Positions 8,573 to 17,635 of a stretch of 64,000 nucleotides of DNA are shown piece after piece. The stretch comes from CAZAYP01 sp964489425 [NCBI: uncultured Verrucomicrobiota bacterium] (GTDB lineage Bacteria; Verrucomicrobiota; Kiritimatiellia; RZYC01), in the NCBI GenBank assembly GCA_964489425.1, contig CAZAYP010000016.1, positions 18,772 through 82,771 on the forward strand. The letters are read 5' to 3'. Both the position numbers and the translations under genes were made by a program. Every line of letters starts with the position of its first letter. Within the stretch, counting starts at the first letter, position 1. A model generated the notes under the pieces. The model was not told the origin of the DNA and made no database searches. It worked only from the letters and a program-made list of their open reading frames with translations.

Positions 8573-9973
8573 ATGCCCATTTTTTCACCCGCTGACCTCG
8601 CCGCCTGGTCTGGCGGCCGATGGCCGGGCGATCAGCCCGCGCGGGTGACTGGCGTCCAGCATGACAGCCGCCGGGTGGCCCCGAACGATCTGTTCGTGGC
8701 CTTGTCCGGCGCCAGCGTGGACGGCCACGGATTCGTGGCCGCGGCGTTTGCGCGCGGCGCGGCCGCGGCCATGGTGAGCCGGGTGCCGCCCGGCCCGCCG
8801 GCGGGGCCGCTGCTGGTGGTGCCGGACACGCTGGGCGGGCTGCAGGCCCTGGCGCGGGGCTACCGGCACGGGCTCAAGGCGCGGCTGGTGGCGATCACCG
8901 GCAGCGTCGGCAAAACCACGGTCAAGGAAATGATCGCCGGCATGCTGGCGCGGCTCGGGCCCACCTACCGTTCCCCCGGCAACTGGAACAGCGACATCGG
9001 CCTGCCGCTCAGCCTGCTGGCCATGGACCCGGACGACGCGTACGGGGTGCTGGAGCTGGGCATCAACCATCCCGGCGAGATGCGGCTGCTGGCCGATATC
9101 CTGCGGCCCCACTGGGGCGTGGTGACCAATGTCGGCCCGGTACACCTTGAATTTTTCGAGTCCGTGGCGGCGATCGCGCTGGAGAAGCGCAAAGTGCTTG
9201 AGGTGCTGCCGCCGGAAGGCGCGGCGTTCCTGAGCCTCGATTCGCCGTGGTTTGACGTGCTGGCGGCCAAGTCGCTGTGCCGGGTGATCACCCTGTCCAC
9301 GGAGAAGAACTCGGCCGATTACGTCGGCGCGATCCGTCAGAAAAACGGCGGCGGGCTGCTCGTCCGGGAGCGCCTGACCGGGCTGGAATACTATTATGAC
9401 ATGCCCCTGCCGGGCGAGCACGTCCGCCAGGACGCGCTGGCGGCCATTGCCGTGGCGCGCCAGGCCGGGCTGGCCTGCGAGGCGATTGCCGAAACCCTGC
9501 GCGCGTACCAGCCGCTGGCCATGCGCTGGAACCGGCGCGCCGTGGCCGGGGTGGATTTCATCAACGACGCGTACAACGCCAACCCGCTCAGCATGCGGGC
9601 GGCGCTGCAGACGTTTGCCCGCCTGCCGGGCGCCGGCCGAAAATGGCTGGTGCTTGGCGGGATGCGCGAGCTGGGTCCGGCCGGGCCGGCGGAGCACACG
9701 GCCATCGGCCGCGAGGTGGCCTACCACGAGTGGGCCGGCCTGGTGGTGGTGGGCGCGCAGGGGGCGCTGATCGCCGCGGGGGCCGAGTCCGAAGGCCTTT
9801 CCGCGGACCGCATTTTCCGGTGCGCCGACAACCCGGCGGCCGTGGCAGTGCTGGCCGCGCGGCTGGGGCCGGGCGACCTGGTGCTGCTCAAAGCCTCGCG
9901 CGGCGAGCATCTCGAAGAAGTGCTGGAAGCCTATGAGCGCCAGGCGGCGGCCGGGCCGGGGATCACCACGTAA
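8573..9973 (+). CDS. murF: UDP-MurNAc-tripeptide--D-Ala-D-Ala ligase MurF
   Basis: A 466-residue Mur ligase from ATG 8573, which has AAGGA seven bases upstream; an in-frame ATG at 8543 lies inside murE and lacks a site. ITGSVGKTTVKEMI is the ATP-binding loop, ELGINHPGEM and NVGPVHLEFF are typical MurF central-domain segments, and FINDAYNANPLSMRAAL is the hallmark of the C-terminal domain. It adds D-Ala-D-Ala to the UDP-MurNAc tripeptide in the cytoplasm. It sits 16 bases after murE and 15 before mraY, in the usual order. Confidence 0.94.
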   Translation: MPIFSPADLAAWSGGRWPGDQPARVTGVQHDSRRVAPNDLFVALSGASVDGHGFVAAAFARGAAAAMVSRVPPGPPAGPLLVVPDTLGGLQALARGYRHGLKARLVAITGSVGKTTVKEMIAGMLARLGPTYRSPGNWNSDIGLPLSLLAMDPDDAYGVLELGINHPGEMRLLADILRPHWGVVTNVGPVHLEFFESVAAIALEKRKVLEVLPPEGAAFLSLDSPWFDVLAAKSLCRVITLSTEKNSADYVGAIRQKNGGGLLVRERLTGLEYYYDMPLPGEHVRQDALAAIAVARQAGLACEAIAETLRAYQPLAMRWNRRAVAGVDFINDAYNANPLSMRAALQTFARLPGAGRKWLVLGGMRELGPAGPAEHTAIGREVAYHEWAGLVVVGAQGALIAAGAESEGLSADRIFRCADNPAAVAVLAARLGPGDLVLLKASRGEHLEEVLEAYERQAAAGPGITT

Positions 9974-9988
9974 GGTAACGGGGGCGGC

Positions 9989-11125
9989 ATGTTCTATTAC
10001 TTGCACGAGCTCATGGAATTGTTCACGCCGCTGCGCGTGTTCCGTTACATTACGTTCCGCGCGTTGGCCGGCGCCGCCACGGCGTTCATCATCTGCCTGG
10101 TCCTGGGGCCGATGGTCATCCGCTTCTTGTGGCGCCTCAAGATCGGCCAGCAGGTGCGCAAGGAGGAGGCCCTGCCGCTCTACCAGTTCCATGGCAAGAA
10201 GGCCGGCACCCCCACCATGGGCGGGTTCCTGATCATCCTCGCGGTGACCCTGTCGGCGCTGCTGTGGGCGGTGCCCAATCCGTTCGTTCTGCTGACCCTG
10301 GCCACCATGATTTTCATGGGCGGCATCGGGTTCGCGGACGACTACCTCAAGGTGACCCGCAAGCAGTCCAAGGGCCTGAGCGCGCGCGCGAAGCTGGTGC
10401 TGCAGACCCTGTGGGTGGCCGTGGTGCTGGCCGTCCTGCTGGCGTGGCCCGCCATGCGCGAGCACGCGCGCCAAATCATGGTGCCGTTCCTCAAGAACCC
10501 CATTATCACGGCCATGCCGATTGCCGCCGTGTTCTGCTATCTCTGGTTCGTGATGGTGGGCTCGACCAATGCCGTCAACCTGACCGACGGGCTCGACGGC
10601 CTGGCCATCGGCACGACCAACTCGGTGGCCCTGGCTTACGTGGTCATGACCTACGTGTCCGGCCACGCCAAGTTCGCGGATTACCTGCAGGTGCCGTTCA
10701 TCCCCGGCAGCGGCGAGCTGGCCGTGGTGTGCGGCTGCCTGCTGGGCGCGGGGCTGGGGTTCCTGTGGTTCAACTGCCACCCGGCGCGCGTGTTCATGGG
10801 CGACACCGGCAGCCTGGCGCTGGGCGGGATCATCGCCATGATCGCGATCCTCATCAAGCAGGAGCTGACCCTGATCATCGTGGGCGGAGTGTTTGTCATG
10901 GAGGCGCTGAGCGTGGTGCTGCAGGTGGCGTATTTCAAGGCCACGGGCGGCCGGCGCATTTTCAAGTGCGCGCCGCTGCATCACCACTTCGAGCTGCTGG
11001 AAAAAGAACGCGCCGAGGCCGAGCACCGCGACGTGGAGGTGGTCGAGACCATGATCACTATCCGGTTCTGGATCCTGTCGATCATTTTTGCCCTGCTGGG
11101 CGTGGCCACCTTGAAGATCCGCTGA
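9989..11125 (+). CDS. mraY: Phospho-MurNAc-pentapeptide transferase MraY
   Basis: A 378-residue polytopic membrane enzyme that moves phospho-MurNAc-pentapeptide onto undecaprenyl phosphate to make lipid I. Seen directly: HGKKAGTPTMGG after the first cytoplasmic loop, GFADDYLK, TNAVNLTDGLDGLA with the catalytic aspartates, and CHPARVFMGDTGSLALGG. About ten hydrophobic helices can be traced, and the C-terminal ILSIIFALLGVATLKIR is typical. GGGGGCGG precedes ATG 9989. The stop TGA shares one base with the murD ATG. Confidence 0.96.
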   Translation: MFYYLHELMELFTPLRVFRYITFRALAGAATAFIICLVLGPMVIRFLWRLKIGQQVRKEEALPLYQFHGKKAGTPTMGGFLIILAVTLSALLWAVPNPFVLLTLATMIFMGGIGFADDYLKVTRKQSKGLSARAKLVLQTLWVAVVLAVLLAWPAMREHARQIMVPFLKNPIITAMPIAAVFCYLWFVMVGSTNAVNLTDGLDGLAIGTTNSVALAYVVMTYVSGHAKFADYLQVPFIPGSGELAVVCGCLLGAGLGFLWFNCHPARVFMGDTGSLALGGIIAMIAILIKQELTLIIVGGVFVMEALSVVLQVAYFKATGGRRIFKCAPLHHHFELLEKERAEAEHRDVEVVETMITIRFWILSIIFALLGVATLKIR

Positions 11126-12465
11126 TGAACACCGTGCGCCATGCGTTGGTCCTGGGCCTGGGCCGCAGCGGATGCGGCGCCGCCCGCCTGCTGCTGGCGC
11201 GCGGGTCCGCGGTCACGGCGCTCGACAGCACCGATTCGCCCGGCTTGCGGGTCGCTGCCCGCTCGCTGGAAGCGGCCGGCGCGCGGGTCAGCCTCGGGAT
11301 GAACCAGGTGCCGCCGCAGGATTTTGACCTGGCCGTGGTCAGCCCCGGGATCCCGCTGGACGCGGCCTTGCCCGCCGCCGTGACCGCGCGCGGCATCCCC
11401 CTGATTTCCGAGCTGGAACTCGGGTGGCGGGAGCTGGGCGGGCGGGTGCTGGCGGTCACGGGCTCCAACGGCAAGAGCACGGCGCTCACCTGGGCCGCGG
11501 CCGCGCTGCGCAAGGCCGGGCGGCAAGCGGTCCTCGCGGGCAACTACGGCGTGTCGTTGTGCGAGGAGGTGCTGGCCGGGCTGCGGCCGGACTGGTGGCT
11601 CCTGGAGGTCAGCTCGTTCCAGCTGGAAGCCGTGCGCGACTTCCGCCCGGACATCGGGGTGCTGCTCAACCTGCTGCCCAACCATCTTGACCGGCATGGG
11701 ACCATGGACCAGTACCTGGCCTTCAAGGCCCGCTTGTTCGGGTGCCAGCGTGAAGGCGACCTGGCGGTCGCGCCCCATGCGCTGCTGCCGCGCGTCCAGG
11801 CCCTGGCCCCGGACATGGCGGGCCGCTGGTGCACGTTCGGTGACGCCGCGAGTGATTACCCGGCGGCCGGCAACGAGGTGCGTTGCCCGGGCGGCAAGTC
11901 CGCGGACCTGTCCGGCACGCCGTTCGCCAACCCGGTGATGATGCCCACGGCGGCGGCCATGGTGGCCGCCCTGGCCGGCGCCGGGGTGCCGCCGGCGGTG
12001 GCGGCGCAGGCGGCCGGCGAGTTTACCCCGTTGCCGCATCGCCTCCAGAACGTGGGCGCGATCGGCGGGGTGGCGTTCATTAACGACTCCAAGGCCACCA
12101 ACCTGGCCGCCTTGTCCGCGGCGCTGCGGATCGTGCCGCCGCCCATCCGGCTGATTGCCGGCGGCCTGGCCAAGGAAACGGACTTCAATATTGTCAAAGA
12201 TGTATTGGCAAACACCGCGCGGCAGGTATATCTTATGGGGAAGTGCGGAGCAGCGATGGCCGCTGCGTGGCAGGATGTTGTTCCCTGCGTGTTATGCGGT
12301 ACGCTGGAGCGCGCGGTGCGGCAGGCATGGCAGGATGCGCGGCCGGGCGAAACGGTTTTGCTGGCGCCCGGCGGCGCGAGTTATGATCAGTTTGAGAATT
12401 TTGAACATCGTGGCCGAGAGTTTGCAGGCTTGGTAACCCGATTGCAACAGGAGCAGAAAAAATGA
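11125..12465 (+). CDS. murD: UDP-MurNAc-L-alanine--D-glutamate ligase MurD
   Basis: A 446-residue Mur ligase starting at ATG 11125 (TGATG overlap with mraY). The N-terminal Rossmann-like domain begins ALVLGLGRSGCGAARLLL, the ATP loop is VTGSNGKSTALTW, the central domain shows LEVSSFQLE and NLLPNHLDRHG, and the C-terminal domain has FINDSKATNLAA and LIAGGLAKETDF. It adds D-glutamate to UDP-MurNAc-L-Ala. The last codons overlap the start of the LysM gene by four bases. Confidence 0.95.
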   Translation: MNTVRHALVLGLGRSGCGAARLLLARGSAVTALDSTDSPGLRVAARSLEAAGARVSLGMNQVPPQDFDLAVVSPGIPLDAALPAAVTARGIPLISELELGWRELGGRVLAVTGSNGKSTALTWAAAALRKAGRQAVLAGNYGVSLCEEVLAGLRPDWWLLEVSSFQLEAVRDFRPDIGVLLNLLPNHLDRHGTMDQYLAFKARLFGCQREGDLAVAPHALLPRVQALAPDMAGRWCTFGDAASDYPAAGNEVRCPGGKSADLSGTPFANPVMMPTAAAMVAALAGAGVPPAVAAQAAGEFTPLPHRLQNVGAIGGVAFINDSKATNLAALSAALRIVPPPIRLIAGGLAKETDFNIVKDVLANTARQVYLMGKCGAAMAAAWQDVVPCVLCGTLERAVRQAWQDARPGETVLLAPGGASYDQFENFEHRGREFAGLVTRLQQEQKK

Positions 12466-13481
12466 ACGTGAAGCTGAATGTGGCGTGGATTCGCAACCTC
12501 ACCTCGCACCCGGCGGGCCGGATGGTGCGCTTGGGCGTTTGTTTTGCGCTCGTGGCCTTGATCCACGGCGTGATCATCGGCGGCTTGGCCGGCATCCAGG
12601 GCTGCCGCTCCACAACCCCGCAGCAGAACACCACGGTCGAGCCCCCGCCAGCGCCGGACATGCCGCCCGTTCCCGCGGCCCCGGTGGTCAAGAAGCCCAC
12701 GCCGACGTTCCGTCCGCCCGTGGTCGTGGAAACGGCGCCGACCCGCAAGGAGGTCGGATCCATGGAGACCTACGTGGTGGCGAAGGGCGATTCCCTGTCC
12801 ACGATCGCCAAGCGGTTTGGCGTCAGCGCCCGGGAACTGGCGGATCTCAACCAGATCAAGGATTTCAACAAGATTCGCCTTGGCCAGAAACTGATCCTGC
12901 CGGCCTATGCCCACGCGGTCAAGCCGCTGCCCGTGGCTGACCACAAGCCCCCCGCCGGGCCCAAGGCTCCCGCGGTGGCCCCATTGACCGTCGGTGCGGG
13001 CGGCGCGTACGTGGTGCAACCCGGCGACGCCCTGGAAAAAATCGCCCGCAAGCAGGGCACCACCGTCAAGGCGCTGCGCGAGGCCAACAAGCTTTCCGGC
13101 GATACGATCCGCGTCGGCCAAAAGCTGGTGATCCCGGGCGCGTCGGCCGCGGCCCCGACCATGGCGACGGCCCCGGTGACGCCCGCTGTTCCTCAAGTTC
13201 CGGCCGTGGCGCCAGTGGCGCCGCCCGTGGGCACCGTCGGCGATGTCCCCGCGCCGGTGGTCACTGCGACCGAGATTGTGGCCGTGGAAGAAGTGTCCAT
13301 GGCCAAACCGCTGCCGCCGGAGAAGGCGTTCCAGTACACCGTGGCGGAAGAAGACACCCTTGGCAGCGTGGCCATGACCTTTGCGGTCCTCAAGGAGGAC
13401 ATCATGAAGGCCAACAACCTCACCGAAGACGTCCCGCTCAAGCCCGGCCAGAAGCTGGTGATCCCCCTGTCCGCGCCGTAG
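12462..13481 (+). CDS. Membrane-anchored protein with three LysM domains (NlpD-like)
   Basis: A 339-residue protein with an N-terminal hydrophobic segment (about residues 22-48) ending in GIQGC, which could be a weak lipobox or just an anchor. A Pro-rich linker follows, then three LysM domains at about residues 102-147, 183-227 and 290-336, each ending in LGQKLILP or GQKLVIP. LysM binds peptidoglycan glycan strands. There is no peptidase M23 domain, so it is not a full NlpD; a scaffold or amidase-activator role at the septum is inference from its place. It overlaps murD (ATGA) and is six bases before ftsW. As I recall, Chlamydiae have a LysM gene at the same place, murD-nlpD-ftsW. Confidence 0.85.
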   Translation: MNVKLNVAWIRNLTSHPAGRMVRLGVCFALVALIHGVIIGGLAGIQGCRSTTPQQNTTVEPPPAPDMPPVPAAPVVKKPTPTFRPPVVVETAPTRKEVGSMETYVVAKGDSLSTIAKRFGVSARELADLNQIKDFNKIRLGQKLILPAYAHAVKPLPVADHKPPAGPKAPAVAPLTVGAGGAYVVQPGDALEKIARKQGTTVKALREANKLSGDTIRVGQKLVIPGASAAAPTMATAPVTPAVPQVPAVAPVAPPVGTVGDVPAPVVTATEIVAVEEVSMAKPLPPEKAFQYTVAEEDTLGSVAMTFAVLKEDIMKANNLTEDVPLKPGQKLVIPLSAP

Positions 13482-13487
13482 TCTTCC

Positions 13488-14624
13488 ATGTGGAAGACGG
13501 CGAGCTTCCTTGTTGGCGCGGTTCTGATACTCTTGGTGTTGGGCATCGTGATGCTGGCCAGCACCAGCGGCATCCAGGCCCAGGCCCAGCATGGCGACTA
13601 CTTCTTTTATGTTAAGCGCCAGGGCCTGTGGCTGGCCTTGGGCATCGTGGCTGCGCTCGTGGCCGGCCGGATGGATTACCATCTCTGGGGGCGGCTGGCG
13701 TTGCCCCTGTACGTGCTGGCGCTGGCCATGCTGGTGATGACCCTGATCCCCGGGGTGGGCCAGAACATCAAGGGCAGTTCGCGCTGGCTGCGATTTGGCC
13801 CGTTCAACCTGCAGCCCTCGGAGTTTGCCAAGCTGGCCACGCTCAATGTGCTCGCCTGGTGGTACGCGCGCGGCCAGCGGCACACCCGCGAGTTCCGCAA
13901 GGGCCTGGTCATCCCGCTGGGCTTGCTGGGCGTGGTGCTGATGCTGATTTTTGCCGAACCGGATTTCGGGTCCACGCTGTTGCTGGGCAGCGCCGGCCTG
14001 TGCGTCATGTTCGCGGCCGGAGTGCCTTTCGGTTACCTGTTCCTGGTGGCCCTGGTGGGGGTTCTGGGGTTCATCCTCGCGGTGCTCAAGGACCCGGTGC
14101 GCATGCGGCGGGTCACCTCGTTCTGGGAACCGGAGAAATATGCGCAGGACGAGGGGTACCAGCTCGTGAACGCCATCTATGCGTTTGTCATGGGCGGAGC
14201 GGCCGGCGTCGGGTTTGGGCAGAGCGTCCAGAAGCAGTTCTATCTCCCTGAGGCGCACACGGACTTCATCTTTGCGATCATCGGCGAGGAACTGGGCCTG
14301 GCCGCCACCCTGCTGGTGGTGGCGTCGTTCATGGCGATCCTGGTGTGCGGCTTCCGGATCAGCTGGGCGGCCAGCGACGTGTTCGGCAAGTTGCTGAGCT
14401 TTGGCATCACCGTGCTCCTTGCGCTGCAGGGGGCGATCAATATCGGCGTGGTCACCGGGTGCCTGCCGACCAAGGGGTTGCCGCTGCCGTTTATCAGCTT
14501 CGGTGGGTCCAGCATGCTGATCAATCTGGCCATGGTGGGCATCCTGGTGAACGTGGCCCGGCGGGCCATGGATGACGAAAGCGATGCGGCCCGCCGCGAT
14601 CCGGCCCACGCGCATTGGTTCTGA
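13488..14624 (+). CDS. ftsW: Septal peptidoglycan polymerase FtsW (SEDS family)
   Basis: A 378-residue SEDS protein with about ten membrane helices. Diagnostic segments are GSSRWLRFGPFNLQPSEFAK, the glycosyltransferase loop LPEAHTDFIFAIIGEELG with the conserved Asp, and GLPLPFISFGGSSMLINLAMVGIL near the end. FtsW polymerises lipid II at the septum in partnership with the FtsI encoded upstream. It is the last gene of the cluster: murG, murC, murB, ddl, ftsQ, ftsA and ftsZ are absent and the next gene is convergent. Confidence 0.94.
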   Translation: MWKTASFLVGAVLILLVLGIVMLASTSGIQAQAQHGDYFFYVKRQGLWLALGIVAALVAGRMDYHLWGRLALPLYVLALAMLVMTLIPGVGQNIKGSSRWLRFGPFNLQPSEFAKLATLNVLAWWYARGQRHTREFRKGLVIPLGLLGVVLMLIFAEPDFGSTLLLGSAGLCVMFAAGVPFGYLFLVALVGVLGFILAVLKDPVRMRRVTSFWEPEKYAQDEGYQLVNAIYAFVMGGAAGVGFGQSVQKQFYLPEAHTDFIFAIIGEELGLAATLLVVASFMAILVCGFRISWAASDVFGKLLSFGITVLLALQGAINIGVVTGCLPTKGLPLPFISFGGSSMLINLAMVGILVNVARRAMDDESDAARRDPAHAHWF

Positions 14625-14654
14625 TCCGGAACCGGCTTTTGGCGTTAGCCGGAT
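14624..14654. terminator. Possible bidirectional terminator after ftsW
   Basis: ATCCGG at 14624-14629 pairs with CCGGAT at 14649-14654; a T-rich tract (ATTTGT) follows on the + strand. It lies between two convergent genes (ftsW and the nuclease gene). The hairpin is short with a large loop, so support is modest. Confidence 0.3.
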
Positions 14655-14675
14655 ATTTGTCCAAGCAGGATGGTC

Positions 14676-16685
14676 TCAGGGCCACTGGAAACACGTGACC
14701 ACCGGGTCGTGATCGCTCATGCCGCGTTGGGCCTCGTCCTGGCTGTGCTTGAAGTCGCTGTTAATGTGCGGCACCCATGCGCCGGTCAGCCTCGCGCGCA
14801 AGGCGGGCGACAGGAACTGGTGGTCGATCATCTGGGCCTGGCCTTCAAATACGTAGCTGTAGGCAGCGGCTGGAGCATGCGTCAGCAGATAGTCATAGGC
14901 ATTATACAGGCCGCCTTCGTACAGCGGTCCCAGTTGATCCGCGGGGGTTTCCGGGAGGGGTTCATCCGGGCGCGGGTAGATGTTCAAGTCGCCGGCCACC
15001 ACGACGAGGGCCTGCGGATTGCGGGCGACAAAGCCGGCCGCCAGATCGGCGTTGAGCTGCGCCTGGGCCCGCCGCTGATCGGCGAAGTCGGTCGGCTTGC
15101 TGCGAAAGTGGTTGTTGATGAGCACCAGTTCCTGGCCCGGGGCATCCCCCGGCGGCGTGGCCGCACGGAAGATGGCCACCTGGGGACCCCGGTCGTTAAT
15201 GACGCCCATGCTGCTGACCCAGGCATTGATGGCTTCCGGGTTGGCGCGGCCCGGGCGGTATTGCATGATGCGGCGGTCCGGCGTCGCAGGCACCAGGGTT
15301 CCCGCGTCCGGGACCTCGCCTGGGGCGACCGGCGCCAGGCGATCGGTGCGGTAGAAGAAAGCGCAGGCGATGCCGCGTTCGCCCGCGCCGCTGCGATCGA
15401 TCAGCGCGCGATAGGGCGGGCCGCCAAGCTGCTGGATCTCCAGGGCCAGTTCCTGCAGCACGTCCGGCTCGCCGTCCGCCTGGTCGATCGTGCCGGTCAC
15501 GAGCCGGCCGTCCACAAGGGTCCCGATGTCCTGGTCTTCGATTTCCTGGACCATGAGCACATCGGGCGCGTGCAGTTCATTGACAATCTGCTCGGCCAGG
15601 CCGCGCAACCGCTCCCTGTAGGTCGCCTCGTCGGCTGGCACGTAGTTGTTCAATATCAGCGGAACATTGGTGAGCGCGCCGCTGGCGTAATCCTGCGCGT
15701 CGAACGGGTCGTCGCGGAAATCATAGAGATTCTCGAGGTTGTAATTGACCACGGCCAGCCGCCCTTCGCGGTCGGCCGCCTGGAAGGGATGGTTCAACGC
15801 GGGATCAGTTCCTGGTATGAAGCTTGGCGTGGTTTTCACGTGGACGGCATACCGTCCATCCAGGGACAGGACCACGCCCGTCACCGCAGCGCGCAGCACC
15901 GCGAAGGTCCGCGCGGCAGGCAGCATGGCGGCGGCGTCGTTGGCGGTGCCCTTCAGGCAGGCGTCGCCGAGGAGAAAACGGTATTCGTTGCCGTTGTCAA
16001 ACAGCGTTTCCGCCTGGTCGTCCAGGGGGTGCGCGTCCCGGAACACGCGCCGGGCATAGGCGTTGGTCCGCGCCAACACCGGGGCGTCGGGCCGGATCAG
16101 GTGCAGGCCGGAAACCTTGCGCACATTGTCCTGGAACACGCCTTGGACCGAGCTGCCGGCAGGCACGATACAGCGCATGCCCAGGCGTTGCGCCCAGTAG
16201 TCGGTGGCTTCGGGAGCCGTCTCCGGCGGCCGGGCCTCAAAGGCCTGCAACTCCTGGTCCGGATCCACGTTGCGGCGCACAAGGCGCACCACGAAAGCAT
16301 CGTCCAGAACCAGTTGGCCGTCCATAAACTCGACGGTGCCGCTCACCAGCAGTTCGTCGCCGCGCGTGGGGCTTGCAACGCCGTCCTTGCCAGGCAGGCT
16401 GCCGTCGTCATCCAGGATCAGGGGCAACCCGTCGGCGGTGTCCGGGTTGTCATCGTCCGTGGCGGCAGAATTATACAGAACCATGCCGCGGACGGGGTCG
16501 CCGCGGAAGGAAACCCACCGCACGGGCTCGACGGCGATAGCCTGTACCAGCACGTTCTGACCGAGCCAGGCTGAATTGGTTTCAGGAACGGCGTGGAGCA
16601 GGCCGATGGGCGTGGGGCGGGGTTGGCAGGCGCTCAGCACCGCGAGGAGGGGTAGCAGGGGGATGACCAGCATTCTTTTATTCAT
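14676..16685 (-). CDS. Secreted lipoprotein endonuclease/exonuclease/phosphatase family protein
   Basis: A 669-residue protein starting at the ATG complementary to 16683-16685; the open frame further upstream lacks a signal peptide. The start MNKRMLVIPLLPLLAVLSAC is a lipoprotein signal with lipobox LSAC. The N-terminal half (about residues 25-300) resembles the OB-fold accessory region of ExeM/NucH-type extracellular nucleases. The C-terminal half has the EEP motifs VVNYNLENLYD, MVQEIEDQD, VVAGDLNIYP and GMSDHDPVV, the last with the catalytic D-H pair. Likely an outer-membrane or surface nuclease for phosphate or nucleotide scavenging. It is convergent to ftsW and divergent from the next gene. 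Confidence 0.8.
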   Translation of the reverse strand: MNKRMLVIPLLPLLAVLSACQPRPTPIGLLHAVPETNSAWLGQNVLVQAIAVEPVRWVSFRGDPVRGMVLYNSAATDDDNPDTADGLPLILDDDGSLPGKDGVASPTRGDELLVSGTVEFMDGQLVLDDAFVVRLVRRNVDPDQELQAFEARPPETAPEATDYWAQRLGMRCIVPAGSSVQGVFQDNVRKVSGLHLIRPDAPVLARTNAYARRVFRDAHPLDDQAETLFDNGNEYRFLLGDACLKGTANDAAAMLPAARTFAVLRAAVTGVVLSLDGRYAVHVKTTPSFIPGTDPALNHPFQAADREGRLAVVNYNLENLYDFRDDPFDAQDYASGALTNVPLILNNYVPADEATYRERLRGLAEQIVNELHAPDVLMVQEIEDQDIGTLVDGRLVTGTIDQADGEPDVLQELALEIQQLGGPPYRALIDRSGAGERGIACAFFYRTDRLAPVAPGEVPDAGTLVPATPDRRIMQYRPGRANPEAINAWVSSMGVINDRGPQVAIFRAATPPGDAPGQELVLINNHFRSKPTDFADQRRAQAQLNADLAAGFVARNPQALVVVAGDLNIYPRPDEPLPETPADQLGPLYEGGLYNAYDYLLTHAPAAAYSYVFEGQAQMIDHQFLSPALRARLTGAWVPHINSDFKHSQDEAQRGMSDHDPVVTCFQWP

Positions 16686-16846
16686 AGTGCCGCCTACAAT
16701 AGCACTCGCCGGGAACAGATCAACAGGAACTCCGCGTTGCGCCCGTGGTTTCCGGATTGAATTCAATCCCTGCGCAACAATCGGCTTGAATAACCTGCCG
16801 CATGCAGTACGATGTAATTGAACTTATAAACGACACGGAGGACCGG

Positions 16847-17608
16847 ATGAAGAAGCTGATAATGGCCACCGCATGCCTGGCTGCTGCAACGGCAGCCTGG
16901 GCCCAGGCACCGCAGGAAAAAATCACGGTGATCAATACGCCCGAGGAAAAAATCACCGTCATTGAAACCGAAACCACGGTCCAGAAACCAGCGCTCAAGG
17001 ACGCTGCGCCGGCCGACAACAAGCTCTACTACAAGCCGCAGGCCGCCCAATCGCCCCGCGAGTTGATTGCCTTTGCCCACCTGGGGTTTCCGGGCGAGGG
17101 CGATTTTGACCTGTACCGCAACGTGTTCGGGCCGGAGATTGCGTATCGCGATTGGACCTGGAGCCCGCTCGGGATCGTCGTCGAGGGCGGCGCGCTGTGG
17201 TCGGATGCCCGCAGCAATGCCAAGGATGTGTTGTCCGGCGAGTACGGGTCGTTTAGCGGCTACGCCGTGCAGTACCCGGTCGGTCCGTCACTGGCGTTCC
17301 ATATCGTTGATACCGATACGTGGGATCTGAACGTGGAGGCCGGTGTGCGCTACGTGTTCATGCAGTCCCACATGGATTACGAGTGGGACCACGTCGACCG
17401 CAAGGACCACGTTAAAATAAATGACAACATCATCGGGGTCGCGGCGCTGGATGCGGATTATGCGATGGCTGAACGCGTGGCCCTGTTTGGTGGCTTGGGC
17501 CTGCAAGCGGACTTCATGAAGGGCAAGATCACGGTGGGCGATGTCGACGCGCGGGATAACGAGTTGCAGGGATTTTACCTGCGCCTTGGCGCGCGCATCC
17601 TGCTCTGA
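16847..17608 (+). CDS. Putative outer-membrane beta-barrel protein
   Basis: A 253-residue protein with signal peptide MKKLIMATACLAAATAAWAQ and GGAGGA four bases before ATG 16847. After a short Lys/Glu region carrying two copies of EKITVI, the rest alternates hydrophobic and polar residues with many aromatic and glycine residues (FGPEIAYRDWTWSPLGIVVEGG, then VRYVFMQSHMDYEW) and ends in LQGFYLRLGARILL, the style of small eight-stranded barrels such as OmpA/OmpW-like proteins. No family is assigned. It stands alone between a divergent nuclease gene and an uncharacterised small gene. Confidence 0.55.
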   Translation: MKKLIMATACLAAATAAWAQAPQEKITVINTPEEKITVIETETTVQKPALKDAAPADNKLYYKPQAAQSPRELIAFAHLGFPGEGDFDLYRNVFGPEIAYRDWTWSPLGIVVEGGALWSDARSNAKDVLSGEYGSFSGYAVQYPVGPSLAFHIVDTDTWDLNVEAGVRYVFMQSHMDYEWDHVDRKDHVKINDNIIGVAALDADYAMAERVALFGGLGLQADFMKGKITVGDVDARDNELQGFYLRLGARILL

Positions 17609-17635
17609 TCCGTTGGCCGGCCGCGGCGCGCGACC

